DNA of 64,000 nt from Nocardia lijiangensis NBRC 108240 (GTDB lineage: Bacteria > Actinomycetota > Actinomycetes > Mycobacteriales > Mycobacteriaceae). Positions 37,383 to 45,443 of the stretch are shown here, piece by piece (position 1 is the stretch's first letter; every line of letters starts with the position of its first letter). The stretch covers positions 1 to 64,000 of the forward strand of contig NZ_BDBP01000021.1 in assembly GCF_001613045.1 (NCBI RefSeq), written 5' to 3'. The translations under genes were made by a program, and so were the position numbers. Below the pieces are notes generated by a model. It was not told the origin of the DNA. It worked only from the letters and a program-made list of their open reading frames with translations, and searched no databases.

Positions 37383-37936
37383 TAGCAGTAGTTCTGCTTG
37401 GCCGTCTGGATGTAGATCTGCCCGGCCTGCTCCACCGGCATCTTGGCCGGGTCGAAGGAGGGATCGGAACCGGCCATGGCGTTGACGAACGTGGTCATGT
37501 CCGCCTCGGAGGCGCCCGCGGCGACGCCCTGGCAGACGTAGCTGCCGATGCTGAGCGCGATGTCCGGGCTGGACGGGTTCACGCCCTGCGCCTTCAGCGC
37601 CTCGAGGAACTTGCGGTCCTTCTCGGTGAGGTTGGAGGTGTCGGCGGGCGGCACTTGGTTCGTCGGCACGGGCTGCGGGCGCTCCGGCGCGGCGGTGTCG
37701 GCAGGCGGCGGAGCCTGCTCGGGCGCGGGGGCCGGGGTCTCCTGGTGGCCTTCGTGGCCGCCCTCGGCCGGAGTTGTCGGCGCGGCGGGGGCTTGGGTCT
37801 GCGTTACCGCCGTCGTCGTAGGCGGCAACGTGGGCGTGCTCGTCGCGGTCGAGTCGTTGTCACCGCAGGCGGCGAGCAGGCCGGTTGCGGCGATCGCCAT
37901 GGCAACGCCGAGTACCTTTCCACGGGTCCGATGCAT
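37382..37936 (-). CDS. DUF732-type lipoprotein
   Basis: 184 residues. Signal peptide with lipobox LLAAC near residue 24, so it is probably acylated and exported. Residues 25-100 are a Thr/Pro/Ala/Glu-rich, His-containing spacer. The C-terminal 80 residues (DRKFLEALKAQGVN, SIGSYVCQGVAAGASEAD, final QNYC) form the small two-cysteine helical DUF732 domain common in mycobacterial exported proteins. Start at ATG 37936, preceded by GAGGACTG. Translationally coupled to the Rv3802c-like lipase, which suggests a shared envelope job; the function is unknown. Confidence 0.85.
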   Translation of the reverse strand: MHRTRGKVLGVAMAIAATGLLAACGDNDSTATSTPTLPPTTTAVTQTQAPAAPTTPAEGGHEGHQETPAPAPEQAPPPADTAAPERPQPVPTNQVPPADTSNLTEKDRKFLEALKAQGVNPSSPDIALSIGSYVCQGVAAGASEADMTTFVNAMAGSDPSFDPAKMPVEQAGQIYIQTAKQNYC

Positions 37937-38037
37937 GAAATTCAGTCCTCGATCTGTCGGCAAGGGGGATCGGTCGCCCCCAGGGTAATGGCAACGACGC
38001 ACCGGCCGACGGCAGTCAGCCAACAGACCGGTCGGAA

Positions 38038-39912
38038 TTAAAGGCCGTGAACCTCCGCTTTGCCGCCCCGCACCGTGATGAACCCGGCCTGGAAGTTCTG
38101 CCGCACCCCGCCCGGAATCGCGAACTCGTCGCTGATCGGATAGCCGAGTTTGCCGTTCTCGAAGCCGACACTCTGCCAGGCGTCCATCATCGCTCCGTTG
38201 CGCACTGCCCACGCGCCCGACAGCGGACTCCAGTAGATGTTGCCGCCCTCGAATCGGCTGTAGCGGCCGAGGTCCTTCAGCGGAAGTTCTTCCTTCGCAG
38301 GGAATCCGAGCCAGCTGTTCTCGAATCCCAGCTGGGCGTACTTGCCGAGGATCAGCCCCTGCACCAGGTGCACGCCGGTCGCGGCGCTGTAGTAGAACGG
38401 GCCGTTTTCGAAGGCCTGCACGGCGCCGTCCCTGTTCGGCGTCTTGACCTCCGGTGCGGTCGGATAGCCCGCCGGTCCGCGCTCGAAGCCCTGCCTGCCC
38501 CATTCGTCGAGGATCGCGCCGCGCACCACTTGGGCGCCGGTCTGTGGCGTCCAATACAGCGAGCCGTGCTGGAACGACTGGAACCATCCGCGGCCGTCGG
38601 GCAGCACGTGTTCGCGGCCGGTCGGGAGGCCGAGCGGGCCCGCGGGTCCGTGCGCCGCCTGGTAGCCGCCACCGATCAAGCCGCCGACCGCGTGCGCGCC
38701 GGTCTCCGGCGAGAAGAACACGCGACCGCCGTGAAAGTCCTGCGCGACGCCGCCCGCCACCTGGTACTCCCCGGTGAGGCACTCGCCGAGCCAGCCGTTG
38801 GCGCCCAGCGCGGCGCCGATCGACGCCGAGGGCGCGCACGCGGGCTTGTCGGCTTCCACCCCGAGCGCGGACGCCGCCTGCGTCCAGGACTGGCGCATCT
38901 CGAAATCCCAGTAGGGCCACGAGTGGGTCCCGGACGGGCGGTAGTTGACCTGCACCGGAATGGACAACTTGGCCAGCTTGGTGACGAAGTTCTCCGAGGT
39001 GAGCCGGGACAGGATCTCCAGACCCATGCCCGCGTAGTTCGTGCTCACGCCGGGAATGCCGGAGTCCAGATCGAACGGTCCGGTGGCGCCGCTGCCACTG
39101 GAGACGTAGAGGCTGGTGCCCTTCAGCCGGTCGGCGAGCACGTACGGATCGTGGTTCTCCCACTCCTGGCTGATCGGCGGGCCCCACATCGCGGCCGAGT
39201 CGAAACCGCCCGCCTCGAGCATCGCGAACTCGATGGCCTGGGGCATGCCGAGGGTGGTCGTGGTGAGGAAGCCCGAGTACGAGGCGGCGTACTTGACGAA
39301 ACCCGGGTTGCGTCCGGCCAGGAACATCGCCGCCGTGCCGCCCATCGAAAGACCCTGCATGCCGCGCACATCGGTGGCCCGCCACTGGCTCTCCAGCAGC
39401 GGCGGCAGCTCCTTGGTGAGGAAGGTCTCCCACTTGTAGTTCTTGCCGTTGTTCGGCTGCAGCCAGTCGGAGTAGAAGCTGGCCTGGCCGCCCACCGGCA
39501 GCACCACGGTGACGTTCTTGTCGGCGTAGAACGCGGCCGCGCCCGCGTCCTTGGTCCAGCCGCTCTCGTCCTCGGTGGCGCGCAGGCCGTCGAGCGTGAA
39601 CAGCACGGGGAACCTGGCGTCCGGGCGGGCGTTCCAGTCCCTGGCCAGCAGCAGCTGTACCTGCACGGGCGCGCCCATGGACGGCGAGTTCACCCACAGT
39701 GCCACCCGGCGGTCGCCGAGCCAGATCACGTTCTGCACCGTGGCCTCGGCGGGTACGGTCGCGGGCTGGGCCGCGGCGGGCGCGGTCAGTGGGCCGGCTC
39801 CCGCGGCGAGCGGTAGCACCAGGGCGGTAGCTAGCAGGGCGAACCGGCCGCGCGTCGCGCGTCCGCCGCGTCGTCGGATCCTCCCCCACCTACCACACGC
39901 AACTCCAGCCAT
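38038..39912 (-). CDS. Antigen 85-type mycolyltransferase with C-terminal LGFP repeats
   Basis: 624 residues. Arg-rich signal sequence, then an Ag85 esterase domain (about 55-345): TLDGLRA, MPVGG-like LPVGGQASFYSDW, nucleophile Ser189 in GLSMGG, a conserved Glu in GLEILS and His in GTHSWPYWD. The C-terminal 250 residues hold at least four LGFP repeats (LGLPTGRE, AGYPTAPE, LGFPAKEE, LGYPISDE), thought to bind the cell wall. Similar layout to corynebacterial PS1/Csp1. Transfers mycolic acid between trehalose mycolates and arabinogalactan. It is first of five paralogues in tandem. Start ATG 39912. Confidence 0.92.
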   Translation of the reverse strand: MAGVACGRWGRIRRRGGRATRGRFALLATALVLPLAAGAGPLTAPAAAQPATVPAEATVQNVIWLGDRRVALWVNSPSMGAPVQVQLLLARDWNARPDARFPVLFTLDGLRATEDESGWTKDAGAAAFYADKNVTVVLPVGGQASFYSDWLQPNNGKNYKWETFLTKELPPLLESQWRATDVRGMQGLSMGGTAAMFLAGRNPGFVKYAASYSGFLTTTTLGMPQAIEFAMLEAGGFDSAAMWGPPISQEWENHDPYVLADRLKGTSLYVSSGSGATGPFDLDSGIPGVSTNYAGMGLEILSRLTSENFVTKLAKLSIPVQVNYRPSGTHSWPYWDFEMRQSWTQAASALGVEADKPACAPSASIGAALGANGWLGECLTGEYQVAGGVAQDFHGGRVFFSPETGAHAVGGLIGGGYQAAHGPAGPLGLPTGREHVLPDGRGWFQSFQHGSLYWTPQTGAQVVRGAILDEWGRQGFERGPAGYPTAPEVKTPNRDGAVQAFENGPFYYSAATGVHLVQGLILGKYAQLGFENSWLGFPAKEELPLKDLGRYSRFEGGNIYWSPLSGAWAVRNGAMMDAWQSVGFENGKLGYPISDEFAIPGGVRQNFQAGFITVRGGKAEVHGL

Positions 39913-40009
39913 TGGAGCTTTCTACCCCCGCACACCTGCGGTTTCCGGTAGACGCGCCCATAGCAAAATGCTGTGACTGGTTTTTCCGATCGGTCGACGG
40001 CGTGTCGCC

Positions 40010-40054
40010 GGAAAAACGACGACGCCGCCGCTTCGACGAGGAAGCGGCGGCGTC
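40010..40054 (-). terminator. Intrinsic terminator of the first single-domain Ag85 gene
   Basis: A perfect 14-bp stem (40021-40034 with 40041-40054, 6-nt loop), followed on the minus strand by GTCGTTTTTCC. Confidence 0.9.
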
Positions 40055-40079
40055 GCTGGCGTTGTTCAGTGCGAGGTGA

Positions 40080-41117
40080 TCACCAGGCGCCGGTGGCGTC
40101 CAGGATGCCCTTGCGGGAGTTCCACAGCTGGCCCTCCCAGTACTTCCAGGAGTGGGTACCCGCGGCCGGGAAGTCGAAGAAGGCCGGGATGCCCAGCGAG
40201 CCGAGGCGAACCTGGAACGCGCGGGTGTTGACCAGCGACAGGGCCTCGAGCGCCATCGCGTTACCGGTGTTGAACAGGCCGACCGGCGAGTTCGGGCGGT
40301 CGAACTGACCGGGCAGACCCGACGCCGCCGAGATGTACATCGGCAGGCCCTTCAGCTGCGGCGCGAACACGAAGGGGTCCATCCGCAGCCACTGCGGGCT
40401 CCACGGCGCGGCCATCGAGTCGACGTTGTAGCGGCCCGCGTCCAGCATCGCGATGCGGATCGCCTCGCGCATGCCCGGCGCCGAGATGTTCAGGTAGCCG
40501 GAGTAGGAACCGGCGAACTTGAACTGGTCGCGGTGGTAGGCCGCCAGGGCCAGTGCCGCGCTACCGCCCATGGACAGGCCGATGACCGCGTTGTTGGTCT
40601 TGGAGACGCCGTAGCCCGCGAGGAAGTTCGGCAGCTCGTTGGTCAGGAAGGATTCCCACTTGTAGGTGGTCTTCTGACCGTTGGTGTTGCTGGGCGCGTA
40701 CCAGTCGGCGTAGAAGCTCGACTGACCGCCGACCGGCATCACCAGGGTGATGTTGTCGTTCTTGAACTGGTCCATGGCGTTCGTCTCGAACGACCAGGCA
40801 TTGCGGTCGTCACGAGCGCGCAGGCCGTCGAGCATGTACAGCGCCGCGTTGCCGCCGCGCGATGCCCACTGCACCTGAACCTTGATCGGACCCATCTGCG
40901 ACGGGACCATCAACTCCTCGTAGCCGCCCGCGGGAGCGCGCAGCACGGGGGCGTGCGCGGGAGCCGCGGTGGCGATGGTCGGGGAAGCCAGTCCGGCGGC
41001 GATCGGCAGCGCTAGCGCAGCGGCACCGACAGCCAGAATTCGTTGACGCCAACCCCGAGGTGCGTCTCGCCGACCCGACTTGACACTCTTCGGCGCGGCG
41101 GCCCTGCCGAAACGCAT
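40080..41117 (-). CDS. Antigen 85-type mycolyltransferase (paralogue 2)
   Basis: 345 residues, usual Ag85 length. Signal peptide ending near TIATAAPA, then MLDGLRARDDRNAW, MPVGGQSSFYADW, nucleophile Ser182 in GLSMGG, Glu in MALEALSLVNTRAF and His in GTHSWKYWE. The fibronectin-binding-protein fold transfers mycolic acid from trehalose monomycolate. The loop after YAPSN is short (TNGQ), as in mycobacterial Ag85. ATG start, preceded by GAGCAGGA. It has its own terminator and a 299-bp upstream gap, so it is probably monocistronic. Confidence 0.93.
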   Translation of the reverse strand: MRFGRAAAPKSVKSGRRDAPRGWRQRILAVGAAALALPIAAGLASPTIATAAPAHAPVLRAPAGGYEELMVPSQMGPIKVQVQWASRGGNAALYMLDGLRARDDRNAWSFETNAMDQFKNDNITLVMPVGGQSSFYADWYAPSNTNGQKTTYKWESFLTNELPNFLAGYGVSKTNNAVIGLSMGGSAALALAAYHRDQFKFAGSYSGYLNISAPGMREAIRIAMLDAGRYNVDSMAAPWSPQWLRMDPFVFAPQLKGLPMYISAASGLPGQFDRPNSPVGLFNTGNAMALEALSLVNTRAFQVRLGSLGIPAFFDFPAAGTHSWKYWEGQLWNSRKGILDATGAW

Positions 41118-41416
41118 GAATCCTGCTCTCTTTCTGCTGTTGCGGTGCCACCGCGCCGAGCCGGCGGGGCGACACCCGTGCTGCCAACGAGACGCACGTC
41201 ACACCGACACCGGTACCCGACATTCCGGCATCAATCGACGGCGCTACAACGATCTGGTCACACTTGCGCTCGCAGGAGGATATTCGACGTCCGAATCCTT
41301 AGCAAGACTGCGGCTCGACCGGGTGGTCGAAATCCGCCCGCGCACAATCTGTGATCGTGCGGTGACCCTACCGCGTTCCAGCAGTGATGTCGTCCCCGAC
41401 TGCCGAATTTGTTACG
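41118..41416 (-). promoter_or_regulatory. Promoter region of Ag85 paralogue 2
   Basis: 299 bp without a gene. On the minus strand a -35-like TTGCTA (plus 41300-41305) and -10-like TATCCT (plus 41277-41282) are 17 bp apart, which would give a leader of about 150 nt. The motif GGATATTCGACG (41278-41289) recurs upstream of the next paralogue. I see no convincing terminator for the upstream gene here. Confidence 0.45.
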
Positions 41417-42430
41417 TCATCCAAGATGCGCGCTCATATCCGGCAACATCGCCAGCAGCTGATCCTGCCAGTAATGCCAGTTGTGGACGCCGACCTCCGG
41501 GTAGCTGTAGATCACGTTCGCGCCGCCGAGGCTGTCCATCTTGGACTGGAAAGCGCGGGTGTTGGCCAGCGCGAGCGACTCGAGCGCCCTGGCGTTGTTG
41601 AGGTGATACAGGTCGATCGGCGCATTGATCACGTCACGCGGTCCGCTCTGGCCGCTTCCCGCCGAGACCCAGAGCCGAGTTCCGTTCTGCCGCAGCAGCT
41701 GCGCGAACATGAACGGATCGTGGCGCAGCCAGCGCGGATCCCACGGCGGCCCCCACATGGCGTCGATGTTGAAACCGCCCGCGTCGAGCAGCGCGAGCCG
41801 CAATGCCTCGCGCATGCCCGGCGCGGAAATGTTCAGATATCCGGAATACGAACCCGCGTAACGGAATTGATCGGGGTGATAGGCGGCCAACGCGAGCGCG
41901 GCGCTGCCGCCCATGGACAGACCGAATACGCCGTTGCCGCTCGGATTGAAACCGAGGCGGTCGCGCAGCGCCCAGCGCAGGTTCTCGGTGAGGAACGTTT
42001 CCCACGCGTAGGCGACCGTCTGACCGTTGGTGTTGCTCGGTGCGATCCAGTCCGAATAGAAGCTGGACTGGCCGCCGATCGGCATCACCACGTTGATGTT
42101 CCACTGCGTGAGGGTCCGTGAGATGTCGGTGTCGATCTCCCAGCCGCTCAGGTCGTTGCGGGCGCGCAATCCGTCCAGCGCGTAGACGACGCGATGGGTG
42201 TTGCCGTCGGCCGCCCGGAAAATCCGGTTCTTGACCGGACCCATGCTGGAGTCGACCCAGAAATCGAAACCCGCCGGATCGAAACTCGCCGCGGCCGGGA
42301 CGCTCATCCCCGCCGTCGCGGCGCCGAAAGGCACCGCAAGCGCGAGCGCCAGGCCCGCGACCGAACGCCGTAACCAACGCCGCGGAGAACGTCCGCCGGC
42401 AACCGCATCGCTTATCCCGTGAACTCGCAT
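41417..42430 (-). CDS. Antigen 85-type mycolyltransferase (paralogue 3)
   Basis: 337 residues. Twin-basic-looking signal region (SPRRWLRRSVAGLALALAV) and cleavage near VPAAASF. The mature enzyme starts FDPAGFDFWVDSSMGPVKNR. Catalytic elements: LDGLRARND, MPIGGQSSFYSDW, Ser172 in GLSMGG, Glu in ARALESLALANTRAF and His in GVHNWHYWQ. Short lid loop (PSNTNGQT). ATG start 42430. Same envelope role as its neighbours; individual acceptor preferences cannot be read from sequence. Confidence 0.92.
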   Translation of the reverse strand: MRVHGISDAVAGGRSPRRWLRRSVAGLALALAVPFGAATAGMSVPAAASFDPAGFDFWVDSSMGPVKNRIFRAADGNTHRVVYALDGLRARNDLSGWEIDTDISRTLTQWNINVVMPIGGQSSFYSDWIAPSNTNGQTVAYAWETFLTENLRWALRDRLGFNPSGNGVFGLSMGGSAALALAAYHPDQFRYAGSYSGYLNISAPGMREALRLALLDAGGFNIDAMWGPPWDPRWLRHDPFMFAQLLRQNGTRLWVSAGSGQSGPRDVINAPIDLYHLNNARALESLALANTRAFQSKMDSLGGANVIYSYPEVGVHNWHYWQDQLLAMLPDMSAHLG

Positions 42431-42704
42431 CGACCAGACCTTTCGCCCGCGCGGTCACCGTTGACCGCAACTGTCGTGCATGAGGATCGCCATTCGGCGC
42501 CGAGAACCTCCAGGAGCGCGGGTTTCGGCGGTACTGCTCTTCTATATGCGGATATTCGATGCAGACGCCCGCAAAACTCGCTGCGATATCGGATCGTGAC
42601 CAAAACCGGACATCGGCCGGTGCCGGCCCCGCCGGGGCGGCCCCTTGCTCAGGGAGTCGGTCGCCCTTGGGCCGCCAGCGATTGTCCAGCCAACCGGAAA
42701 CGGC
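42431..42704 (-). promoter_or_regulatory. Promoter region of Ag85 paralogue 3
   Basis: Together with the following hairpin this fills the 319-bp gap between paralogues 3 and 4. GGATATTCGATG (42550-42561), 120 bp before the ATG, matches the element upstream of paralogue 2 at 11 of 12 positions. Its complement supplies a -10-like TATCCG; a second AT-rich candidate CATATA lies nearby. No matching -35 is obvious. Confidence 0.35.
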
Positions 42705-42738
42705 GGACCGCCCGGAGCGAGATGGCTCCGGGCGGTCC
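42705..42738 (-). terminator. Intrinsic terminator of Ag85 paralogue 4
   Basis: A 13-bp perfect stem (42705-42717 with 42726-42738, 8-nt loop) just beyond the stop codon of paralogue 4; on the minus strand CGCCGTTTCC follows. Confidence 0.8.
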
Positions 42739-42749
42739 TCGGTGAAAGC

Positions 42750-43808
42750 TCAGCCGATGTTCGCGGACAGGTCCGGAATCATGCGGTTCACCTCGTCGGC
42801 CCAGTTGTTCCAGGCGTGAATGCCGTACGCCGGGAACGAGTAGACGGCATTGCCGCCGCCGAGCGTCGCCATGCGCGCCTGGAAGGCCCGGGTGTTGACC
42901 AGCGCGAGCGCCTCGAGCCCCATGCCGTTGAGGGTATTGAAGCTCGGCGAATCGGTGGCCGCGGGCAGGCCGCTTGCCGCCGCAACCCACAGGCGGGTGC
43001 CGTTGCGAATCAGGTTGGGCGCGAACACGAACGGGTCCATCCGCAGCCACTGCCTGCCCCACGGCGGCGCCATCGAGTCCACGTTGTAGCCGCCCGCGTC
43101 GATCATGGCCACGCGGATCGCCTCGCGCATGCCAGGGGCGGAGTTGTTCAGGTAGCCGGAAAGCGAACCCGCGAAACTGAATTGGTCCGGGTGGTAGGCG
43201 GCCAGGGTCAGCGCGGCGCTACCGCCCATCGACAGACCGAACACACCGTTGCGGTTCGGGTTGAAACCGAGCCGGTCGCGCAGCGCCGAGCGCAGGTTCT
43301 GGGTCAGGAAGGTCTCCCACTGGTACCGGTAGCTCTTGCCGGGACCGCCCGCGAGCACGTTCATCGCGCCGGAGCCGGAGCTGGAGCCGGAGCCCGCGGG
43401 AATGCCGAGGAACTCGCTCGGCGCGTTCCAGTCCGCGTAGAAGCTGGACATGCCGCCGACCGGCATCACGACGTTGATGTTCTGGCTGGCCAGAAGCGCG
43501 GGGATGTTGGTCTCGATTTCCCAGCCGTTGAGGGTCTCGGGAGCCCGCATGCCGTCGAGGACGTAGACCACGCGGTTGGTGTTGCCGTCCGCGGCGCGCA
43601 GGACGCGGGACTTGATCGGGCCCATGCCCGAATCGACCCAGAAGTCGAAGGCGGCCGGATCGAAGCCCGCCGAGGCCGTCGCTCCGGTGCCCGCTACGGA
43701 GACCCCGAGTGGCGCCAACATCGCGATCGCGACTCCGAGCGCCCACGTCCGCATCCGTGTTCCTGACGACGATCTACGGGCGCGGTGTTTCCAGCGGGCA
43801 GTACGCAT
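42750..43808 (-). CDS. Antigen 85-type mycolyltransferase (paralogue 4, Gly/Ser loop)
   Basis: 352 residues. Signal peptide (WALGVAIAMLAPLGVSVAGTG), then FDPAAFDFWVDSGMGPIKSR. Catalytic Ser193 in GLSMGG, Glu in GLEALALVNTRAF and His in GIHAWNNWAD. It differs from paralogues 2 and 3 by an insertion after NAPSEFLGIP: a Gly/Ser-rich loop (AGSGSSSGSGAMNVLAGGPG) before YQWETFL. Tyr is replaced by Leu in the otherwise constant AGSYSGYLN motif. Start at the ATG 43808; ATG 43754 (MRTWALG) is an alternative that still leaves a signal peptide. Confidence 0.92.
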   Translation of the reverse strand: MRTARWKHRARRSSSGTRMRTWALGVAIAMLAPLGVSVAGTGATASAGFDPAAFDFWVDSGMGPIKSRVLRAADGNTNRVVYVLDGMRAPETLNGWEIETNIPALLASQNINVVMPVGGMSSFYADWNAPSEFLGIPAGSGSSSGSGAMNVLAGGPGKSYRYQWETFLTQNLRSALRDRLGFNPNRNGVFGLSMGGSAALTLAAYHPDQFSFAGSLSGYLNNSAPGMREAIRVAMIDAGGYNVDSMAPPWGRQWLRMDPFVFAPNLIRNGTRLWVAAASGLPAATDSPSFNTLNGMGLEALALVNTRAFQARMATLGGGNAVYSFPAYGIHAWNNWADEVNRMIPDLSANIG

Positions 43809-44057
43809 TTCGACTCGACCTTTCCTCGACGACCGGAGGAAGGCAAACAGTAAGCAACTCCACCAGCCCCCACATCGGGCACAAGATCACGCGTCCGCAC
43901 GGGAAACGGACGCTTCGACCTCTGTGCATGCTTTCTGTGTATCAATCGGCAGTGGATGCTTCTTTGTTGCTGGAAAGTGATACAGGCCACAAGGATTCGT
44001 GGTTTGCCCACTGTCGATCCGTTGTCCACCCCGGTTGCGGACGACACGCTCAGCGCA
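43809..44057 (-). promoter_or_regulatory. Promoter region of Ag85 paralogue 4
   Basis: About 250 bp, less GC-rich than average around 43920-44000. It contains a spaced inverted repeat TGTATCA (43938-43944) / TGATACA (43978-43984), arms 33 bp apart, and a CCAC-N8-GTGG element just beyond. No gene seen. Regulator unknown. Confidence 0.4.
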
Positions 44058-44090
44058 CGAAAAACCGCCCGGCGCGAGAGCGCCGGGCGG
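44058..44090 (-). terminator. Intrinsic terminator of Ag85 paralogue 5
   Basis: A perfect 11-bp GC stem (44065-44075 with 44080-44090, GAGA loop) followed on the minus strand by TTTTTCG. Textbook intrinsic terminator. Confidence 0.92.
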
Positions 44091-44110
44091 CTTCGGGTCG
44101 AACAGGCGAA

Positions 44111-45196
44111 TCAGCCGATGTTGGCCGAAAGGTCCGGAATCATCCGGTAGACCTCGGACTCCCAGTTGCGCCAGTTGTGGATGCCGACGGACGGGAAGCT
44201 GTAGGTCACGTTGCCCGCGCCCAACGTCATCATCCGCACCTGGAAGGCCCTGGTGTTGACCAGCGCGAGTGTCTCCAGCGGCACGCCCTGGATGACGTCC
44301 ATCGGCGAGTGCACGTCACCCGCGGCGGGCAGACCGCTGCCCGCGGCGATCCACAGGCGGGTGTTGTTGGCCTTGAGCTGTGGTGCGAACACGAACGGGT
44401 CCATGCGCAGCCACTGCGGGCCCCACGGCGGCGCCATCGCGTCGATGTTGTAGCCACCGGCGCTCAGCATCGCCACGCGCAACGCCTCTCGCATGCCGGG
44501 CGCGGAGATGTTCAGGTAGCCGGAGTAGGAACCGGCGAAGCTGAACTGGTCCGGGTGGTAGGCCGAGAGCGTCAGCGCGGCCGAGCCGCCCATCGACAGA
44601 CCGAACACGCCGTTGCGGTTCGGGCTGAAACCGAGCCGGTCGCGCAGCGCCCAGCGCAGGTTCTCGGTCAGAAAGGTCTCCCACTTGTAGGTGCTGACCT
44701 TGCCCACGGTCTCGTTCCAGCCGGACGAACCGGTCATCGAGGAGCCCGAAGACGAGCCCGAGGGGCCCGAGCCGGTCGGAATGCCGAGGAAGGTGCTCGG
44801 CGCGTTCCAGTCCGCGTAGAAGCTCGACGGGCCGCCAACCGGCATGACCACGTTGATGTTCCACTTGCTGAGTTCGCGGGCGACCTCGGTGTCGATCTCC
44901 CAGCCGCTCAGGTCACCGCGGGCGCGCATACCGTCCAGCGCATACACCACGCGATGGGTGTTGCCGTCGGCCGCACGGAAGATTCGCGACTTGATGGGCC
45001 CCATGCTGGAGTCGACCCAGAAGTCGAATCCCTCCGGGTTGAACGCCGCTGAGGCAGTGGCGCCCCCACCTGCCACCGACGCCCCGAGCGGTAGCACGAC
45101 TGCCATCGAAACCAACATCGACTTCTTGAGCCATCCACCGGCTCTACGAGCACGCAGGCGACCAGCCCATGTCCTGCGCGCGATCACGCCTCGCAT
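44111..45196 (-). CDS. Antigen 85-type mycolyltransferase (paralogue 5, Gly/Ser loop)
   Basis: 361 residues. Arg-rich N-region and hydrophobic signal core (MLVSMAVVLPLGASVAGGG), mature part from FNPEGFDFWVDSSMGPIKSR. Ser201 in GLSMGG, Glu in PLETLALVNTRAF and His in GIHNWRNWE complete the Ag85 triad. It carries the longest loop insertion of the set after NAPSTFLGIP (Gly/Ser/Thr-rich, about 30 residues, before YKWETFL). The C-terminus RMIPDLSANIG is identical in kind to paralogue 4, so 4 and 5 are the closest pair. ATG start 45196; ATG 45118 is a shorter alternative. Confidence 0.92.
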   Translation of the reverse strand: MRGVIARRTWAGRLRARRAGGWLKKSMLVSMAVVLPLGASVAGGGATASAAFNPEGFDFWVDSSMGPIKSRIFRAADGNTHRVVYALDGMRARGDLSGWEIDTEVARELSKWNINVVMPVGGPSSFYADWNAPSTFLGIPTGSGPSGSSSGSSMTGSSGWNETVGKVSTYKWETFLTENLRWALRDRLGFSPNRNGVFGLSMGGSAALTLSAYHPDQFSFAGSYSGYLNISAPGMREALRVAMLSAGGYNIDAMAPPWGPQWLRMDPFVFAPQLKANNTRLWIAAGSGLPAAGDVHSPMDVIQGVPLETLALVNTRAFQVRMMTLGAGNVTYSFPSVGIHNWRNWESEVYRMIPDLSANIG

Positions 45197-45387
45197 CTGT
45201 GTTTTCGGCCTTTCCCTACATGCGACCGGAGAGGGCCGCGACTCGACGGAGACCGCCGGTCACCGCCCACGACGAGTGGACACCCCGGCGGGCGTACCGG
45301 ATGAGCCTAACCCGCTATCGATGCCAGGGCGTTATCAAAAAGAGATAAAGCGGTGTACACCACGTTTATCAGAATGTCATGAGAAGC
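45197..45387 (-). promoter_or_regulatory. Promoter/operator region of Ag85 paralogue 5
   Basis: An AT-rich island in GC-rich DNA. GTTATC (45331-45336) faces GATAA (45344-45348), a perfect 10-bp palindrome GGTGTACACC lies at 45352-45361, and another TTATC follows at 45366-45370. The cluster lies 135-175 bp before the start codon. Likely a regulator site or promoter; identity unknown. Confidence 0.45.
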
Positions 45388-45419
45388 CACTGGACCCACG
45401 GTGATCCGTGGGCCCAGTG
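45388..45419 (-). terminator. Terminator of the glf-glfT2-PAP2-ubiA-aftB operon
   Basis: A 14-bp stem with one G-T pair (45388-45401 with 45406-45419, TGAT loop), 25 bp after the aftB stop on the minus strand, followed by GCTTCTCATG. Confidence 0.8.
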
Positions 45420-45443
45420 TGACTCAGGAGGTGGCTCGGGAGC

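Noticed and set aside
37382-39889. A single 835-codon frame spanning the lipoprotein and the LGFP mycolyltransferase region
   Set aside because: The DUF732 lipoprotein begins at ATG 37936 with its own signal peptide and ribosome site; the upstream part is an out-of-frame reading of the mycolyltransferase.
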